Source: JAGOBP01 sp046328575 (GTDB lineage: Bacteria; Chloroflexota; Anaerolineae; Fen-1058). Taken from it: 42,688 bases of DNA. A program made the translations under genes and the position numbers. Where the stretch lies: positions 1 through 42,688 of the forward strand of contig JAXLWI010000036.1 of NCBI GenBank assembly GCA_046328575.1, read 5' to 3'. The notes beneath the pieces were generated by a model. The model was given only the letters and a program-made list of their open reading frames with translations. It did no database searches and was not told the DNA's origin. Positions 24,686 through 32,692 of this stretch are shown piece by piece; positions within the stretch are counted from its first letter, which is position 1, and each line of letters starts with the position of its first letter.

Positions 24686-26116
24686 TCAATACGCTTTGCC
24701 GAAGATCGCCACTTCCGTCGCGGGCTTGCCGCAGTGGACGCACACACCTGAGCCGCCCGGCTGTTCCAGCGGAATGCAGCGCGTGGTCGCTTTGGTTTCT
24801 TCTTTAATCTCTGCTTCGCACTGCCGCTCGCCGCACCACCATGCACGCGCAAAACCATCTTCGACGATCGACTTGAATTCGTCGTATGATTTCGGTTCGT
24901 GGATGTTGGCATCGCGGAACTCGGTGGCGCGCTTCAACATATCCGCTTGGATCGTCGCCAACAACGATCGGACCGCGTCGACCAAGCCAGCTTGCGGCAC
25001 AAACGACTTGCCTTCCTTGCCGGGCACATCGCGCCGCGCCAAGACCACCGTGCCTTTATCGACATCCTTCGGGCCGACTTCGATCCGCAACGGTACGCCG
25101 CGAAATTCCCAATCGTTGAATTTGAAGCCCGGCGTCTCATCCCGATCGTCCACCTTGACCCGCACGCTTTCACTCAACTGCTGGCGAATCGCGTCAATCA
25201 CCGGCATGACTTTGCTCTTCTCGGCGTCACTCTTAAAGATCGGCACGATGACGGCTTGAATCGGCGCGAGTTTGGGCGGCAGTTTCAAGCCTTGGTCGTC
25301 GCCATGAACCATGATAATGCCGCCGATCATGCGCGTCGACAATCCCCACGACGTCGTCCACGCGTATTCCTGTTCGTTATTCTTGCTCAGATACTTGATG
25401 TCGAACGCCTTGGCGAAGTTCTGGCCGAGGAAGTGCGACGTACCCGATTGCAATGCTTTCTTGTCGCCCATCATCGCCTCGATCGTATATGATCGCACGG
25501 CACCGGCAAATTTCTCCGATTCGGATTTGCGGCCTGGAATCACCGGAATCGCCGCATCATTCACGGCAAAGTCAGTGTACACGTTGAGCATCTGACGCGT
25601 TTCGGCTTCGGCTTCTTCCGCCGTGGCGTGCGCGGTGTGACCTTCTTGCCACAGAAACTCGGCAGTCCGGAGGAACAATCGGGTGCGGAGTTCCCAGCGC
25701 ACGACGTTATTCCAGCAGTTGATCAACACGGGCAGATCGCGATAACTCTTGATCCACTGCGAATACATGTAGCCGATGATCGTCTCGGACGTGGGCCGCA
25801 CCACCAGCGGCTCTTCCAACTGTTCGCCGCCCGCGTGTGTGACCACGGCGAGTTCGGGCGAGAAACCTTCGACGTGTTCCTTTTCTTTTTGCAGGAACGA
25901 CATCGGAATGAACAACGGGAAGTAGGCGTTCTGATGCCCGGTCGCCTTGAAGCGCCGATCGAGACCAGCCTGAACGTTTTCCCACAGTGCGTAGCCATAC
26001 GGGCGAATCACCATCGAGCCGCGCACGGGCGAGTAATCAGCCAGTTCGGTGCGCTGCACGACGTCGGTGTACCACTTCGAATAATCTTCGCTGCGGGGTG
26101 TAAGTTTGTCGGCCAT
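24686..26116 (-). CDS. proS: Prolyl-tRNA synthetase, archaeal/eukaryotic-like type
   Basis: 476 residues from the ATG at 26116, which has AGGAG six bases upstream. There is no editing insertion domain. Class II motifs are present: RPTSETIIGYMYSQWI, VVRWELRTRLFLRTAEFLWQ followed by EGHTAHAT, and GTSHFLGQNFAKAFDI. The anticodon-binding domain starts around residue 290. The C-terminal zinc-binding domain has CGERQCE and CVHCG, and the chain ends in Ala-Tyr as is typical of this type. It charges tRNA-Pro in the cytoplasm. No T-box or other leader is visible; the upstream gap is filled by period-7 repeats. Confidence 0.95.
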   Translation of the reverse strand: MADKLTPRSEDYSKWYTDVVQRTELADYSPVRGSMVIRPYGYALWENVQAGLDRRFKATGHQNAYFPLFIPMSFLQKEKEHVEGFSPELAVVTHAGGEQLEEPLVVRPTSETIIGYMYSQWIKSYRDLPVLINCWNNVVRWELRTRLFLRTAEFLWQEGHTAHATAEEAEAETRQMLNVYTDFAVNDAAIPVIPGRKSESEKFAGAVRSYTIEAMMGDKKALQSGTSHFLGQNFAKAFDIKYLSKNNEQEYAWTTSWGLSTRMIGGIIMVHGDDQGLKLPPKLAPIQAVIVPIFKSDAEKSKVMPVIDAIRQQLSESVRVKVDDRDETPGFKFNDWEFRGVPLRIEVGPKDVDKGTVVLARRDVPGKEGKSFVPQAGLVDAVRSLLATIQADMLKRATEFRDANIHEPKSYDEFKSIVEDGFARAWWCGERQCEAEIKEETKATTRCIPLEQPGGSGVCVHCGKPATEVAIFGKAY

Positions 26117-26158
26117 GAGTGACTCCTGAGTAATAAGTAATGTGTAACGAGTAATGGG
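26117..26158. repeat. Degenerate period-7 repeats upstream of proS
   Basis: On the minus strand the units are CATTACT, CGTTACA, CATTACT, TATTACT, CAGGAGT, CACTCAT. The fifth supplies the proS ribosome binding site (AGGAG) and the sixth contains the beginning of the start codon. Confidence 0.65.
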
Positions 26159-26210
26159 CAACGTGGGCAGATGGCGCGCTAAAACCCGCACCACGCAACA
26201 TGCGCGATTT

Positions 26211-26747
26211 CTATTTTAAGAGCGGCACCACCGCTTCGACATCATCCGCGTATCGGATCAAGGCACGATACTGTGGTCGCACGTAGTAGTCGCTGGAAAA
26301 CTCGCCGATGGTTTTGCGCCACATCTCGCCGACGAGGACGAACGGCTGGCGTTTCATCTCGCCGACTTGCATCAGGCTCCACGTCAGTGCCACTTCGCTC
26401 AGCGTGCCGATGCCGCCTGGCAGCGTGACCCAGCCATCAGCAAAGGTAACCAAGTGATGTAAGCGCTGAAACAACGTCGGGAATTTGATCTCTTCGTCGA
26501 GATAGGGATTCGCACTGAGGCGCACGCCATCAAAGACCGACGTCGTCACGCCGATGACGTGGCCGCCCGCTTCTTTCGCGCCGCGGCTCGTTGCTTCCAT
26601 CGTGCCCGCGTAACCGCCCGTCGCTACGACGTAACCGTGCTGCGCCAGTAAACGCCCCAGCGCGCGCGCCTGTTCGTAGTCGGCTTCGCCCTCTTTCGGC
26701 GAGTTGCTGCCAAACACCGTAATGATCGAACCCTTAGAATGTGCCAT
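26211..26747 (-). CDS. LOG-family (YvdD/TIGR00725-like) Rossmann protein
   Basis: 178 residues. ITVFGSNSP at the N-terminus, ATGGYAGTMEATSRGAKEAGGHVIGV and the signature LPGGIGTLSEVALTWSLMQ (PGGxGTxxE) identify the LOG/lysine-decarboxylase-like superfamily. Some members are phosphoribohydrolases that release cytokinin-like bases from nucleotides; others are of unknown function. The conserved Arg and Glu of the active site are present. It lies between the ParB-like gene and proS. The short gap to the upstream gene is made of AAAATC heptads. Confidence 0.85.
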   Translation of the reverse strand: MAHSKGSIITVFGSNSPKEGEADYEQARALGRLLAQHGYVVATGGYAGTMEATSRGAKEAGGHVIGVTTSVFDGVRLSANPYLDEEIKFPTLFQRLHHLVTFADGWVTLPGGIGTLSEVALTWSLMQVGEMKRQPFVLVGEMWRKTIGEFSSDYYVRPQYRALIRYADDVEAVVPLLK

Positions 26748-26761
26748 AGTGATTTCTGATT

Positions 26762-28216
26762 TTAGATGTCTGATTTTGGATTTTGGATTGAATCGCCACT
26801 GGTCGATTGATTCTCACGACTCACTTCTGAATGCTGACTTCTCGCTTCTTCTTCCTCACTCGGTGCCAAACCAAACAACGCTTGCATGCCACGCACAATG
26901 TTACGAACAGGATGCTGATTGAACTCCTGCGCATAATCGCGGGCGAATTCCTGCGCCGCTTCATCGATGGTGACGGTGCCCTTCGCTTTGCGCAGTTGAT
27001 CCAGATACTCGATGATCGACAAATACAGATCAGTCTCAGTCTTGCCGGGAAACTCAGCCAGCAGGTTGTTGTCGCGCACCACCTGCACGATAGGCAAATA
27101 CACCGTATCGTACCAGTGTGTCACCGCTTCGTCTTCGCTTACATCGCGCTTGAAGTCCAGCCCCATAAAATAACGGTGGTGATCGATGTGCTCCAGCAGT
27201 TTGGCGTAACTCAAATCGTCCGAACACTGAATCGTCTGATCGGGCCGCAACTGATCTAATCGGGTGCGCTGCATGAACCGATCGCACGCTTGCTGCGTCT
27301 TGGTCTCTTCCAGCGGCACGGTATCGGGTTCGGCAAACGCCTGCGCAAAGGCGCGCACCATCTTCTTGATTGGCTTCTCGCTGAACTGATCGGCGTAGTC
27401 GTCGACCGCCTGCTCGATCGAGACATCTTGCTCGCTTTCGCGCAGGTAATGCAGATGTTCGACAATCCATAAATACAGATCGGATTCCGTGCGCCCCGGA
27501 AATTCTTTCAGCGCTTCGTGCTGACGGATCATCTCCACAATCGGCCTGTACACGGTATCGTACCAGTGCGTCACCGCTTCGCTCTCGGACACATCACGCT
27601 GCTCTTCAAGTTGCATAAAGACGCGATGCATGGCGATGTGCTCCAACAGCCGATCATAACCACCTGCCACCGTAAACCGGATGCGCTGCTCGGGCCGCAA
27701 TTTATCCAGCCGAGTCCGCTCCAAAAAGCGACGATACTCATGCAACACACGTAAATCTTCCGATCGAATATCGGCGCTGATCGGCACACGCGAGACAACT
27801 TCCTGCACTTCGGCGTCGATAAAGTCCACGCCCTGTTCGCGCGCGACCGACACACGATGGTGACCGTCGAGCACAAAATACGCGTCGCCGACTTTGTACA
27901 GCCGCACTGGCGGCAGATCGATGTCTTGATAGTAAGCGCGCGCCACGCTTTGCCAGCGATGCGCCGTGCGATCCTGTGCCGGCAGAAATACCTCGTCGAA
28001 GTCACGATAGCGATCGACGCTGCCGACGATCTGCGCGACCGGCACTTGCTTCACGCCGCGATAGATCGGCCCGCCCAATTGCAGTGCGTCCTTCACCTGC
28101 TGATACGACAACAGTTGATTGTGGCGGCCAGCGAACTTGGCCAGCACATCCCGCCACCACGCGCGCCGCCGCACGCGGCCATAATCCTCTTCAGCGCGTT
28201 TAACGTCAAAACTCAC
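26762..28216 (-). CDS. ParB/sulfiredoxin-like protein with a tandem C-terminal duplication
   Basis: 484 residues, starting with GTG at 28216 and overlapping the phosphoesterase gene by 11 bases. Residues 30-160 have a ParB-N-like fold (YRGVKQVPVAQIVGSVDRYRDFDEVFLP, YFVLDGHHRVSVAREQGVDF). Two related segments of about 130 residues follow, near 165-300 and 310-450. Both carry RTRLDxLRPxQxI, LLEHIxxHRxFM, RDVSExEAVTHWYDTVYxPIV and EFPGxTExDLYLxIxEyL. I do not recognise the repeated domain with certainty. The last 25 residues (SQHSEVSRENQSTSGDSIQN onward) are encoded by AGAAGTC/AAAATC-type period-7 repeats, so the C-terminus seems to be recruited intergenic sequence. The function may be DNA- or nucleotide-related. 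Confidence 0.7.
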   Translation of the reverse strand: MSFDVKRAEEDYGRVRRRAWWRDVLAKFAGRHNQLLSYQQVKDALQLGGPIYRGVKQVPVAQIVGSVDRYRDFDEVFLPAQDRTAHRWQSVARAYYQDIDLPPVRLYKVGDAYFVLDGHHRVSVAREQGVDFIDAEVQEVVSRVPISADIRSEDLRVLHEYRRFLERTRLDKLRPEQRIRFTVAGGYDRLLEHIAMHRVFMQLEEQRDVSESEAVTHWYDTVYRPIVEMIRQHEALKEFPGRTESDLYLWIVEHLHYLRESEQDVSIEQAVDDYADQFSEKPIKKMVRAFAQAFAEPDTVPLEETKTQQACDRFMQRTRLDQLRPDQTIQCSDDLSYAKLLEHIDHHRYFMGLDFKRDVSEDEAVTHWYDTVYLPIVQVVRDNNLLAEFPGKTETDLYLSIIEYLDQLRKAKGTVTIDEAAQEFARDYAQEFNQHPVRNIVRGMQALFGLAPSEEEEARSQHSEVSRENQSTSGDSIQNPKSDI

Positions 28217-28859
28217 GGTCTCTCTCCCACGTGATCAGTTGATACGGAAAGACGTTGACGACGCGGGTAGGGCCGACCTGCGTACTGGGCGATGTGCCCG
28301 TATAAATGTGTTGATGACCATGTAAGACTAGCTTCGGTTTGAACCGATGAATCAGCCTATTGAACGCGCGGAAACCAATGTGAGCGTAATCGGTACCGTC
28401 GTTGACGCCAAACGGCGGCGAGTGTGTCACCAGGATATCTAAGAATCGCCCGTAGCGCGCCCGATTGCGCATCAACTTTAGCGATAGTTGCAGAGCGCGG
28501 CGCTGCATCTGCTCTTGCGTGAACTGATGGTCGCTTCTGGGATCGTACCGGATTGAGCCTTCCAGCCCGGCCAAAATCAAGTCCTGAGGCGTAACGACCG
28601 AGCGCATATCCAGTGATTCGGCCCCGCGCGGCGCTAAATACCGTTTGCCATTTTCGGTGTACTCAAAATCCCGATCGTGATTGCCGTGCACAAAGTACAT
28701 CGGTTTGCCCAGCACCGTCACGATATAGTCCAGATAGTTGTAGGGCAAATCGCCGCAGCTGATGATCAGATCGACGTCGCCGAAGCGCGTCTTGACATTC
28801 GCGCTGTGCAGCGATTCGACGACCTGATCGGTGATGGCGAGAATTTTTACGCTGCCCAC
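28206..28859 (-). CDS. Calcineurin-like metallophosphoesterase
   Basis: 217 residues from a GTG at 28859, with AAAGG upstream. Motifs are ISCGDLPYN (GD), VHGNHDRDF (GNHD), VTHSPP and LHGHQHIYTG (GHxH). The first metal motif, normally DxH, reads ITDQVV and so lacks its histidine. Such enzymes cleave phosphomono- or diesters with two metal ions in the cytoplasm. Its gene overlaps the ParB-like gene and follows the NUDIX gene by 25 bases, giving a run of MazG-like, NUDIX and phosphoesterase genes that suggests nucleotide clean-up. Confidence 0.87.
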   Translation of the reverse strand: MGSVKILAITDQVVESLHSANVKTRFGDVDLIISCGDLPYNYLDYIVTVLGKPMYFVHGNHDRDFEYTENGKRYLAPRGAESLDMRSVVTPQDLILAGLEGSIRYDPRSDHQFTQEQMQRRALQLSLKLMRNRARYGRFLDILVTHSPPFGVNDGTDYAHIGFRAFNRLIHRFKPKLVLHGHQHIYTGTSPSTQVGPTRVVNVFPYQLITWERDREF

Positions 28860-28884
28860 GTTCGACCTTTGAAAACCGGTTGGC

Positions 28885-29439
28885 CTAACCTTTTTTCAGT
28901 TCTGGCGAAAGCACCAACGCCCAGCACAACGTCGTCAACGACAAACCGTCCAGAATCGCGTTCTGCGCAATCAACTCACGCAACTCGTCGAGCGTAACCC
29001 AGCGCAGGCCTTGCGTCTCGTTCTGATCCAATGGCTCCGATTGGCGCGTGAGGCCGCGCGCGATGACGCAGTGAAAAACCTGGTTGCTCGACCCGTTCGA
29101 CGGGTGATACTTGCCCAGCACCTGCCAATCGGTCGCAGTATAGCCGCTCTCTTCTAATAACTCGCGGGCTGCTGCTTCCACAATCGATTCACCCGGCTCG
29201 ATGCCGCCCGCCGGAATCTCCCAGCCTTGTGTGTCGGTCATGAAGCGATAATGGTCGATCAGCAGCACGCGCCCATCGTCCCCTACCGGGATCACACCAA
29301 CGGCCTCGCCGGGGTAATCGAGCACGTGATGATCGGGGATGATCGTTCCGTCTGGCAACTTCACCGTCCAGAGATCCAGGTTAATCCATGGGCTGGAATA
29401 GAGGTTGCGTTTGTTGAGCACCTGCCACGGCTTAGTCAT
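28885..29439 (-). CDS. NUDIX hydrolase, ADP-ribose pyrophosphatase-like
   Basis: 184 residues. The start at 29439 is one base after the stop of the MazG-like gene, with AGGA upstream. The NUDIX box is complete: GGIEPGESIVEAAARELLEE followed by S-G-Y. The N-terminal strands (PDGTIIPDHHVLDYPGEAVGVIPV) and the RQSEPLDQNETQGLRWVTLDEL tail match ADP-ribose pyrophosphatases. These hydrolyse nucleoside diphosphates linked to another moiety. A longer frame exists upstream but runs through the MazG-like gene and is unlikely. Confidence 0.9.
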   Translation of the reverse strand: MTKPWQVLNKRNLYSSPWINLDLWTVKLPDGTIIPDHHVLDYPGEAVGVIPVGDDGRVLLIDHYRFMTDTQGWEIPAGGIEPGESIVEAAARELLEESGYTATDWQVLGKYHPSNGSSNQVFHCVIARGLTRQSEPLDQNETQGLRWVTLDELRELIAQNAILDGLSLTTLCWALVLSPELKKG

Positions 29440-29440
29440 A

Positions 29441-29752
29441 CTATTCCTGCTTGGTGTCCCAGGTTCGACCGTAGTTCTTCTGCAGCTTGTCCAGCACGGC
29501 TTGTTCCAAATCGATTTCACACAGCGACGCCAGTTGCAGCAAATACAGCGTGACATCGGCCAACTCGGCGGCCAGCTCCGCCCGATCGGTCATTTGAGAT
29601 CTCCATTGAAAGTGCTCCAGCACTTCGGCCGCTTCAATCGCCAACGAGGTCGCAATGTTGCGCGGCGTTTGGGGTCGCGCGGAATCAGCCGCATACCAGC
29701 CCTTGGCTTCGACAAAGCGGTGCATCTCGATCGATAAGTCTCGAATGTCCAT
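29441..29752 (-). CDS. MazG-like/dCTPase-type nucleotide pyrophosphohydrolase
   Basis: 103 residues, the size of small all-alpha NTP pyrophosphatases. The metal-binding pattern is IEAAEVLEHFQW (ExxE) and ELAAELADVTLYLLQL (ExxD), and NIATSLAIEAAEV matches the RS21-C6/MazG core. Such enzymes remove non-canonical or excess (d)NTPs. The ATG at 29752 is preferred; a TTG three codons earlier overlaps the T-tail of the hairpin just upstream. GGAG is present only three bases before the ATG, so initiation may be weak. It heads an operon with NUDIX and phosphoesterase genes. Confidence 0.85.
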   Translation of the reverse strand: MDIRDLSIEMHRFVEAKGWYAADSARPQTPRNIATSLAIEAAEVLEHFQWRSQMTDRAELAAELADVTLYLLQLASLCEIDLEQAVLDKLQKNYGRTWDTKQE

Positions 29753-29762
29753 AGTCTCCAAA

Positions 29763-29894
29763 ATAAAACCAGCCCCTTACCGAAGTCTGGAAGGGACTGG
29801 CCCGTTACAGTGACAGGTCGCGCAACACGCCTATCCAGACAAATGATCCGGCTGAGTAGGGGACGGCGTTGGCACATGGCGTGTGATCAACATG
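29763..29894 (-). ncRNA. Candidate structured leader or small RNA ending in an intrinsic terminator
   Basis: Transcription from the minus-strand promoter at 29901-29930 would start near 29894 and meet an intrinsic terminator. CCAGTCCCTT (29800-29791) pairs with AAGGGGCTGG (29778-29769), with one G-U pair, and TTTTATTTT follows, about 130 nt from the start. Within it ACACGCC pairs with GGCGTGT, enclosing a 45-nt loop, and flanking GCGC sequences extend the stem. It matches no riboswitch or housekeeping RNA I recognise. It could be an independent RNA or an attenuator for the MazG-like operon that begins right after it. Confidence 0.5.
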
Positions 29895-29900
29895 CGCGGC

Positions 29901-29930
29901 ATTATAAACCAGGTGTCAGACCCTTGTCAA
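29901..29930 (-). promoter_or_regulatory. Strong leftward promoter
   Basis: Minus strand: -35 TTGACA (29930-29925), 18-base spacer, -10 TATAAT (29906-29901). It drives the candidate RNA and the MazG-like operon. Its -35 box overlaps that of the tRNA promoter on the other strand. Confidence 0.8.
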
Positions 29931-29952
29931 TTGTAACTGAGAATGCTATAAT
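29924..29952 (+). promoter_or_regulatory. tRNA-Val promoter
   Basis: -35 TTGTCA (29924-29929), 17-base spacer, extended -10 TGCTATAAT (hexamer 29947-29952). The start would be near 29959, five bases before the mature tRNA. Confidence 0.85.
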
Positions 29953-29963
29953 CGCGGCCACTT

Positions 29964-30037
29964 GGGCGGTTAGCTCAGCTGGTTAGAGCACACGGTTCAC
30001 ATCCGTGGGGTCGTAGGTTCGAGTCCTATACCGCCCA
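29964..30037 (+). tRNA. tRNA-Val (anticodon CAC)
   Basis: 74 bases fold into a complete cloverleaf. The acceptor stem is GGGCGGT/ACCGCCC with discriminator A at 30037. The D arm is GCTC..GAGC. The anticodon stem is CACGG/CCGTG with loop TTCACAT (anticodon CAC at 29998-30000). The variable loop is GGGTC, and the T arm is GTAGG-TTCGAGT-CCTAT. The 3' CCA is not encoded. It reads GUG valine codons. Confidence 0.97.
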
Positions 30038-30048
30038 CTGTAACAGAT

Positions 30049-30095
30049 GGCCGCGGATGCGCGGGTTAAGCCCCCAGCGCGACCGCGGCCTTTTT
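30049..30095 (+). terminator. Intrinsic terminator of the tRNA-Val gene
   Basis: GGCCGCGG (30049-30056) pairs with CCGCGGCC (30083-30090), followed by T5. The loop contains a smaller GCGC/GCGC stem. Confidence 0.85.
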
Positions 30096-30146
30096 CGTTC
30101 TAAGTATTGGTCGGGCCACTGCGGCCCGCTGGAGTAACTTCCTCGG

Positions 30147-31859
30147 ATGCGATTTATAGCATCGCGTTCAACCCAGATCGATTGGCTGCTGAGTGCCCTG
30201 CGCTGGGTGTTGTTGTTCAGCGTGTTGGGCTTGGTGCTGATCAATCCGCCGGTTGGCGCGGAACCGCTAGCCAATTCCTCACAGGGCATTCTGGTGCTGC
30301 TGATCATTGCGGCAGGCTACAACCTGCTCACGATGATCCTGATGGTCTTTGAGTTGCCCGTGCGGCCGTTGTCGCTGGCGAGCCTCGTCGTCGATGCTCT
30401 GCTCTCCGTCGCGCTGCTGATCGTCTCGGGCGGCGACAAGAGTCCGCTGCTCTATTTCAGTCTGTTCCCCATCCTCACCGCGGCCCTGCGCTTCAGCTGG
30501 CTGGTCGTTCTCGTCATCACACTCGGTATCGGCGCGGCGTATTACGGCATGGGTGGCGCGTGGCCTAACTTGATGATTTTGGCGCTGGCCGGCCTGGTGG
30601 GTGGCGCATTGGGCAATCGGGTGCGGCGCTTAGCCATGGACGCCAAACGCGCTGAAGAAGAGAGCGAACTCTATCGGCTCCGATCGACCCGTGAACAAGC
30701 CCGCGCGATTTTCGAGATGGCCAGCACGTTGAGCGCCACACTGAATTATCAACGCATCCTTGACGCCGTGTTGGATGTCAGCACGCTGGGACTAAAGGAG
30801 ATCGGCCCGGCTTCAACGCGAATGGTGAGTTTGGTGCTGTTGCTATCGAATCAAGGTTTGACGGTGGCGGCATCACGACACTTGACGGGTCACGATGAGC
30901 GTTTGCCGCTCATTCAACGCGAAGACGGCGCCATCTCGCGCACGTTGTCGAGCGCCGAGCCTGTCATCTGCGAAGATCCGCAGCACGATTCAGAATTGAC
31001 GACCTACACGGCACTGCATCGCTGTTTGACCGCGGTCTGCGTGCCCTTACGCGCGGGCTTCGAAAATTATGGTGTCGCCGTCTTCGGCAGCCCGGACCCC
31101 AACGTCTTCACACAGGATACCATCGACGTGTTGACGGCAGTGTGCAATCAAGCCATCATCGCCTTGCAGAACGCGCAGCTCTTTGAAAGCCTGCAGGGTG
31201 AGAAAGCCCGCATCGTCGAGATCGAAGAAGATGCCCGCAAGAAGCTGGCGCGCGATCTGCATGACGGCCCCACTCAAAGCGTGGCCGCTATCGCCATGCG
31301 CATCAATTACGCGCGGGCGCTGTTGCAGCGCGATCCTTCGCGGGTCGGTGAAGAGCTGGAAAAGATTGAGGAACTGGCGCGCAATACCACGAAAGAGATT
31401 CGCCAGATGCTGTTTACGCTGCGACCGTTGGTGTTGGAAACGCAAGGCTTAAAAGCAGCGCTAGAAACGCTGGTTCAAAAACTTCACGATACCGAACCCT
31501 CTTTGCAAGTTCACCTGGAATTAGACGCCAACGCTGAGAAACTCGACAAGAATATGCAGGGCATGCTCTTCTACGTGATCGAAGAAGCGGTGGGTAATGC
31601 CCGCAAGCACGCGCAGGCTAAAGACATCTGGATTCGATCCGGAGCGGTGAACGGTGACTACTTCATCGAGGTCCAGGACAACGGCCAGGGCTTCGACGTG
31701 TCCAAAGTGCAGTCCAACTACGATAAGCGTGGCAGCCTGGGCATGGTCAACATGTACGAACGCGCCGAAGTGCTGAACGCTAAGTTATCCATCGCCTCCG
31801 CCATCGGGCAAGGCACGCGTGTGTCTATGCGCCTGCCGCTGGAGCCGACAAAAAAGTGA
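30147..31859 (+). CDS. NarL/DegS-type sensor histidine kinase with membrane sensor and GAF domain
   Basis: 570 residues. Residues 10-155 contain five or six hydrophobic helices (IDWLLSALRWVLLFSVLGLVL, LLIIAAGYNLLTMILMVF, LVVDALLSVALLIV) forming an integral-membrane sensor. A short coiled region with ARAIFEMASTLSATLNYQRI leads into a GAF domain at about 195-345. The HisKA_3 dimerisation motif is ARKKLARDLHDGPTQSVAAI, with the phospho-accepting His near residue 371. The HATPase domain has IEEAVGNARKHA and DNGQGFD. No response regulator gene is adjacent, so its partner lies elsewhere. The gene overlaps the next by the GTGA stop/start. A clear ribosome binding site at the chosen ATG is lacking. 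Confidence 0.9.
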   Translation: MRFIASRSTQIDWLLSALRWVLLFSVLGLVLINPPVGAEPLANSSQGILVLLIIAAGYNLLTMILMVFELPVRPLSLASLVVDALLSVALLIVSGGDKSPLLYFSLFPILTAALRFSWLVVLVITLGIGAAYYGMGGAWPNLMILALAGLVGGALGNRVRRLAMDAKRAEEESELYRLRSTREQARAIFEMASTLSATLNYQRILDAVLDVSTLGLKEIGPASTRMVSLVLLLSNQGLTVAASRHLTGHDERLPLIQREDGAISRTLSSAEPVICEDPQHDSELTTYTALHRCLTAVCVPLRAGFENYGVAVFGSPDPNVFTQDTIDVLTAVCNQAIIALQNAQLFESLQGEKARIVEIEEDARKKLARDLHDGPTQSVAAIAMRINYARALLQRDPSRVGEELEKIEELARNTTKEIRQMLFTLRPLVLETQGLKAALETLVQKLHDTEPSLQVHLELDANAEKLDKNMQGMLFYVIEEAVGNARKHAQAKDIWIRSGAVNGDYFIEVQDNGQGFDVSKVQSNYDKRGSLGMVNMYERAEVLNAKLSIASAIGQGTRVSMRLPLEPTKK

Positions 31860-32626
31860 CCGATACACAATTACTGCCCGTCATCTGGGTGCTAGGCTCG
31901 ATGGTGATCGGGGTGCTGGTCACGCTGCTGATCAGCGCCGCGCAAGCCGAGCGATTCCGCCTGACTACCGGCGGCCGGATCGGCGCACAGCTCGGTCGGT
32001 TGGCGTACTACATCGGCATCCCGTATGCAGCGCTGCTGGCGAAGTCGCTTGCCCCGATCGATCTAGGCTTAGCGGGCAATTCTGGTCCGATTTTGGGTTG
32101 GTCATCGGTCGATTGGCTGAAGCAGCTGAACGATGTGCTGATCGTCGGCGTGGTCGTCCTCATCCCGATCGGTTTGACGACGCGACAGATGGCCCGCGCC
32201 CGCATGCCGTTGGGCGTGGATGAACGCTCGACGGGTGCGATCCTGATCGACGCCGCGTACGCCGAAGTCCACTGGGCTTTCTATCGCGCTGCGCCGTTTG
32301 TTATCCTGAACGATGTGTTTTTGGCGACGCTGATGGGCTTGGGGCTGGTGGGCGTGGAAGTGCTGGTGTCCATCCTGCGAAACGGTCTCGGCACACTCCC
32401 TGAAGAGCGGCAGTCATGGATCGGGCGCGCGCTGTTCATGGCGATGAGCGCCACGCTGTTCATCCTGACGCACAATTTGTGGTTGGCGCTGGCGCTGCAC
32501 ATCGTGATTGAGTTGGCGCTGAAAGTTTGGTCAACACGATTAGCGCGTCTGGCGGGTTTCCACACATCGATCGAGCAGCAGACAACCGGCGCACCGTTGG
32601 AGACAATCGAACCACCAGTCGCGTAA
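31856..32626 (+). CDS. Integral membrane protein, CPBP/Abi-like
   Basis: 256 residues with about six hydrophobic helices. It starts with GTG overlapping the kinase stop. The segment AEVHWAFYR near residue 140, FILTHN (FxxxH) near 200, and LALHIVIEL (HxxxE) near 215 resemble the three motifs of the CPBP (Rce1-like intramembrane protease) family, EExxxR, FxxxH and HxxxN/B. The match is imperfect, since only one Glu precedes the Arg. This is therefore a weak call; a plain membrane protein acting with the kinase is the safe reading. Translational coupling to the kinase suggests a shared role, for example in sensing. Confidence 0.55.
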   Translation: MTDTQLLPVIWVLGSMVIGVLVTLLISAAQAERFRLTTGGRIGAQLGRLAYYIGIPYAALLAKSLAPIDLGLAGNSGPILGWSSVDWLKQLNDVLIVGVVVLIPIGLTTRQMARARMPLGVDERSTGAILIDAAYAEVHWAFYRAAPFVILNDVFLATLMGLGLVGVEVLVSILRNGLGTLPEERQSWIGRALFMAMSATLFILTHNLWLALALHIVIELALKVWSTRLARLAGFHTSIEQQTTGAPLETIEPPVA

Positions 32627-32642
32627 CGTGACCTGAAACAGC

Positions 32643-32676
32643 ACACGGCGGCTCAATGAGCCGCCGTGTCTTTTTT
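32643..32676 (+). terminator. Intrinsic terminator of the kinase operon
   Basis: ACACGGCGGCTCA (32643-32655) pairs with TGAGCCGCCGTGT (32657-32669), followed by C and T6. The hairpin is very stable. Confidence 0.9.
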
Positions 32677-32692
32677 AGCGGGAGTGTCGTGC

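Noticed and set aside
26117..26210. T-box or other amino-acid leader before proS
   Set aside because: The gap is short, made of period-7 repeats, and has no T-box sequence or terminator/antiterminator pair.
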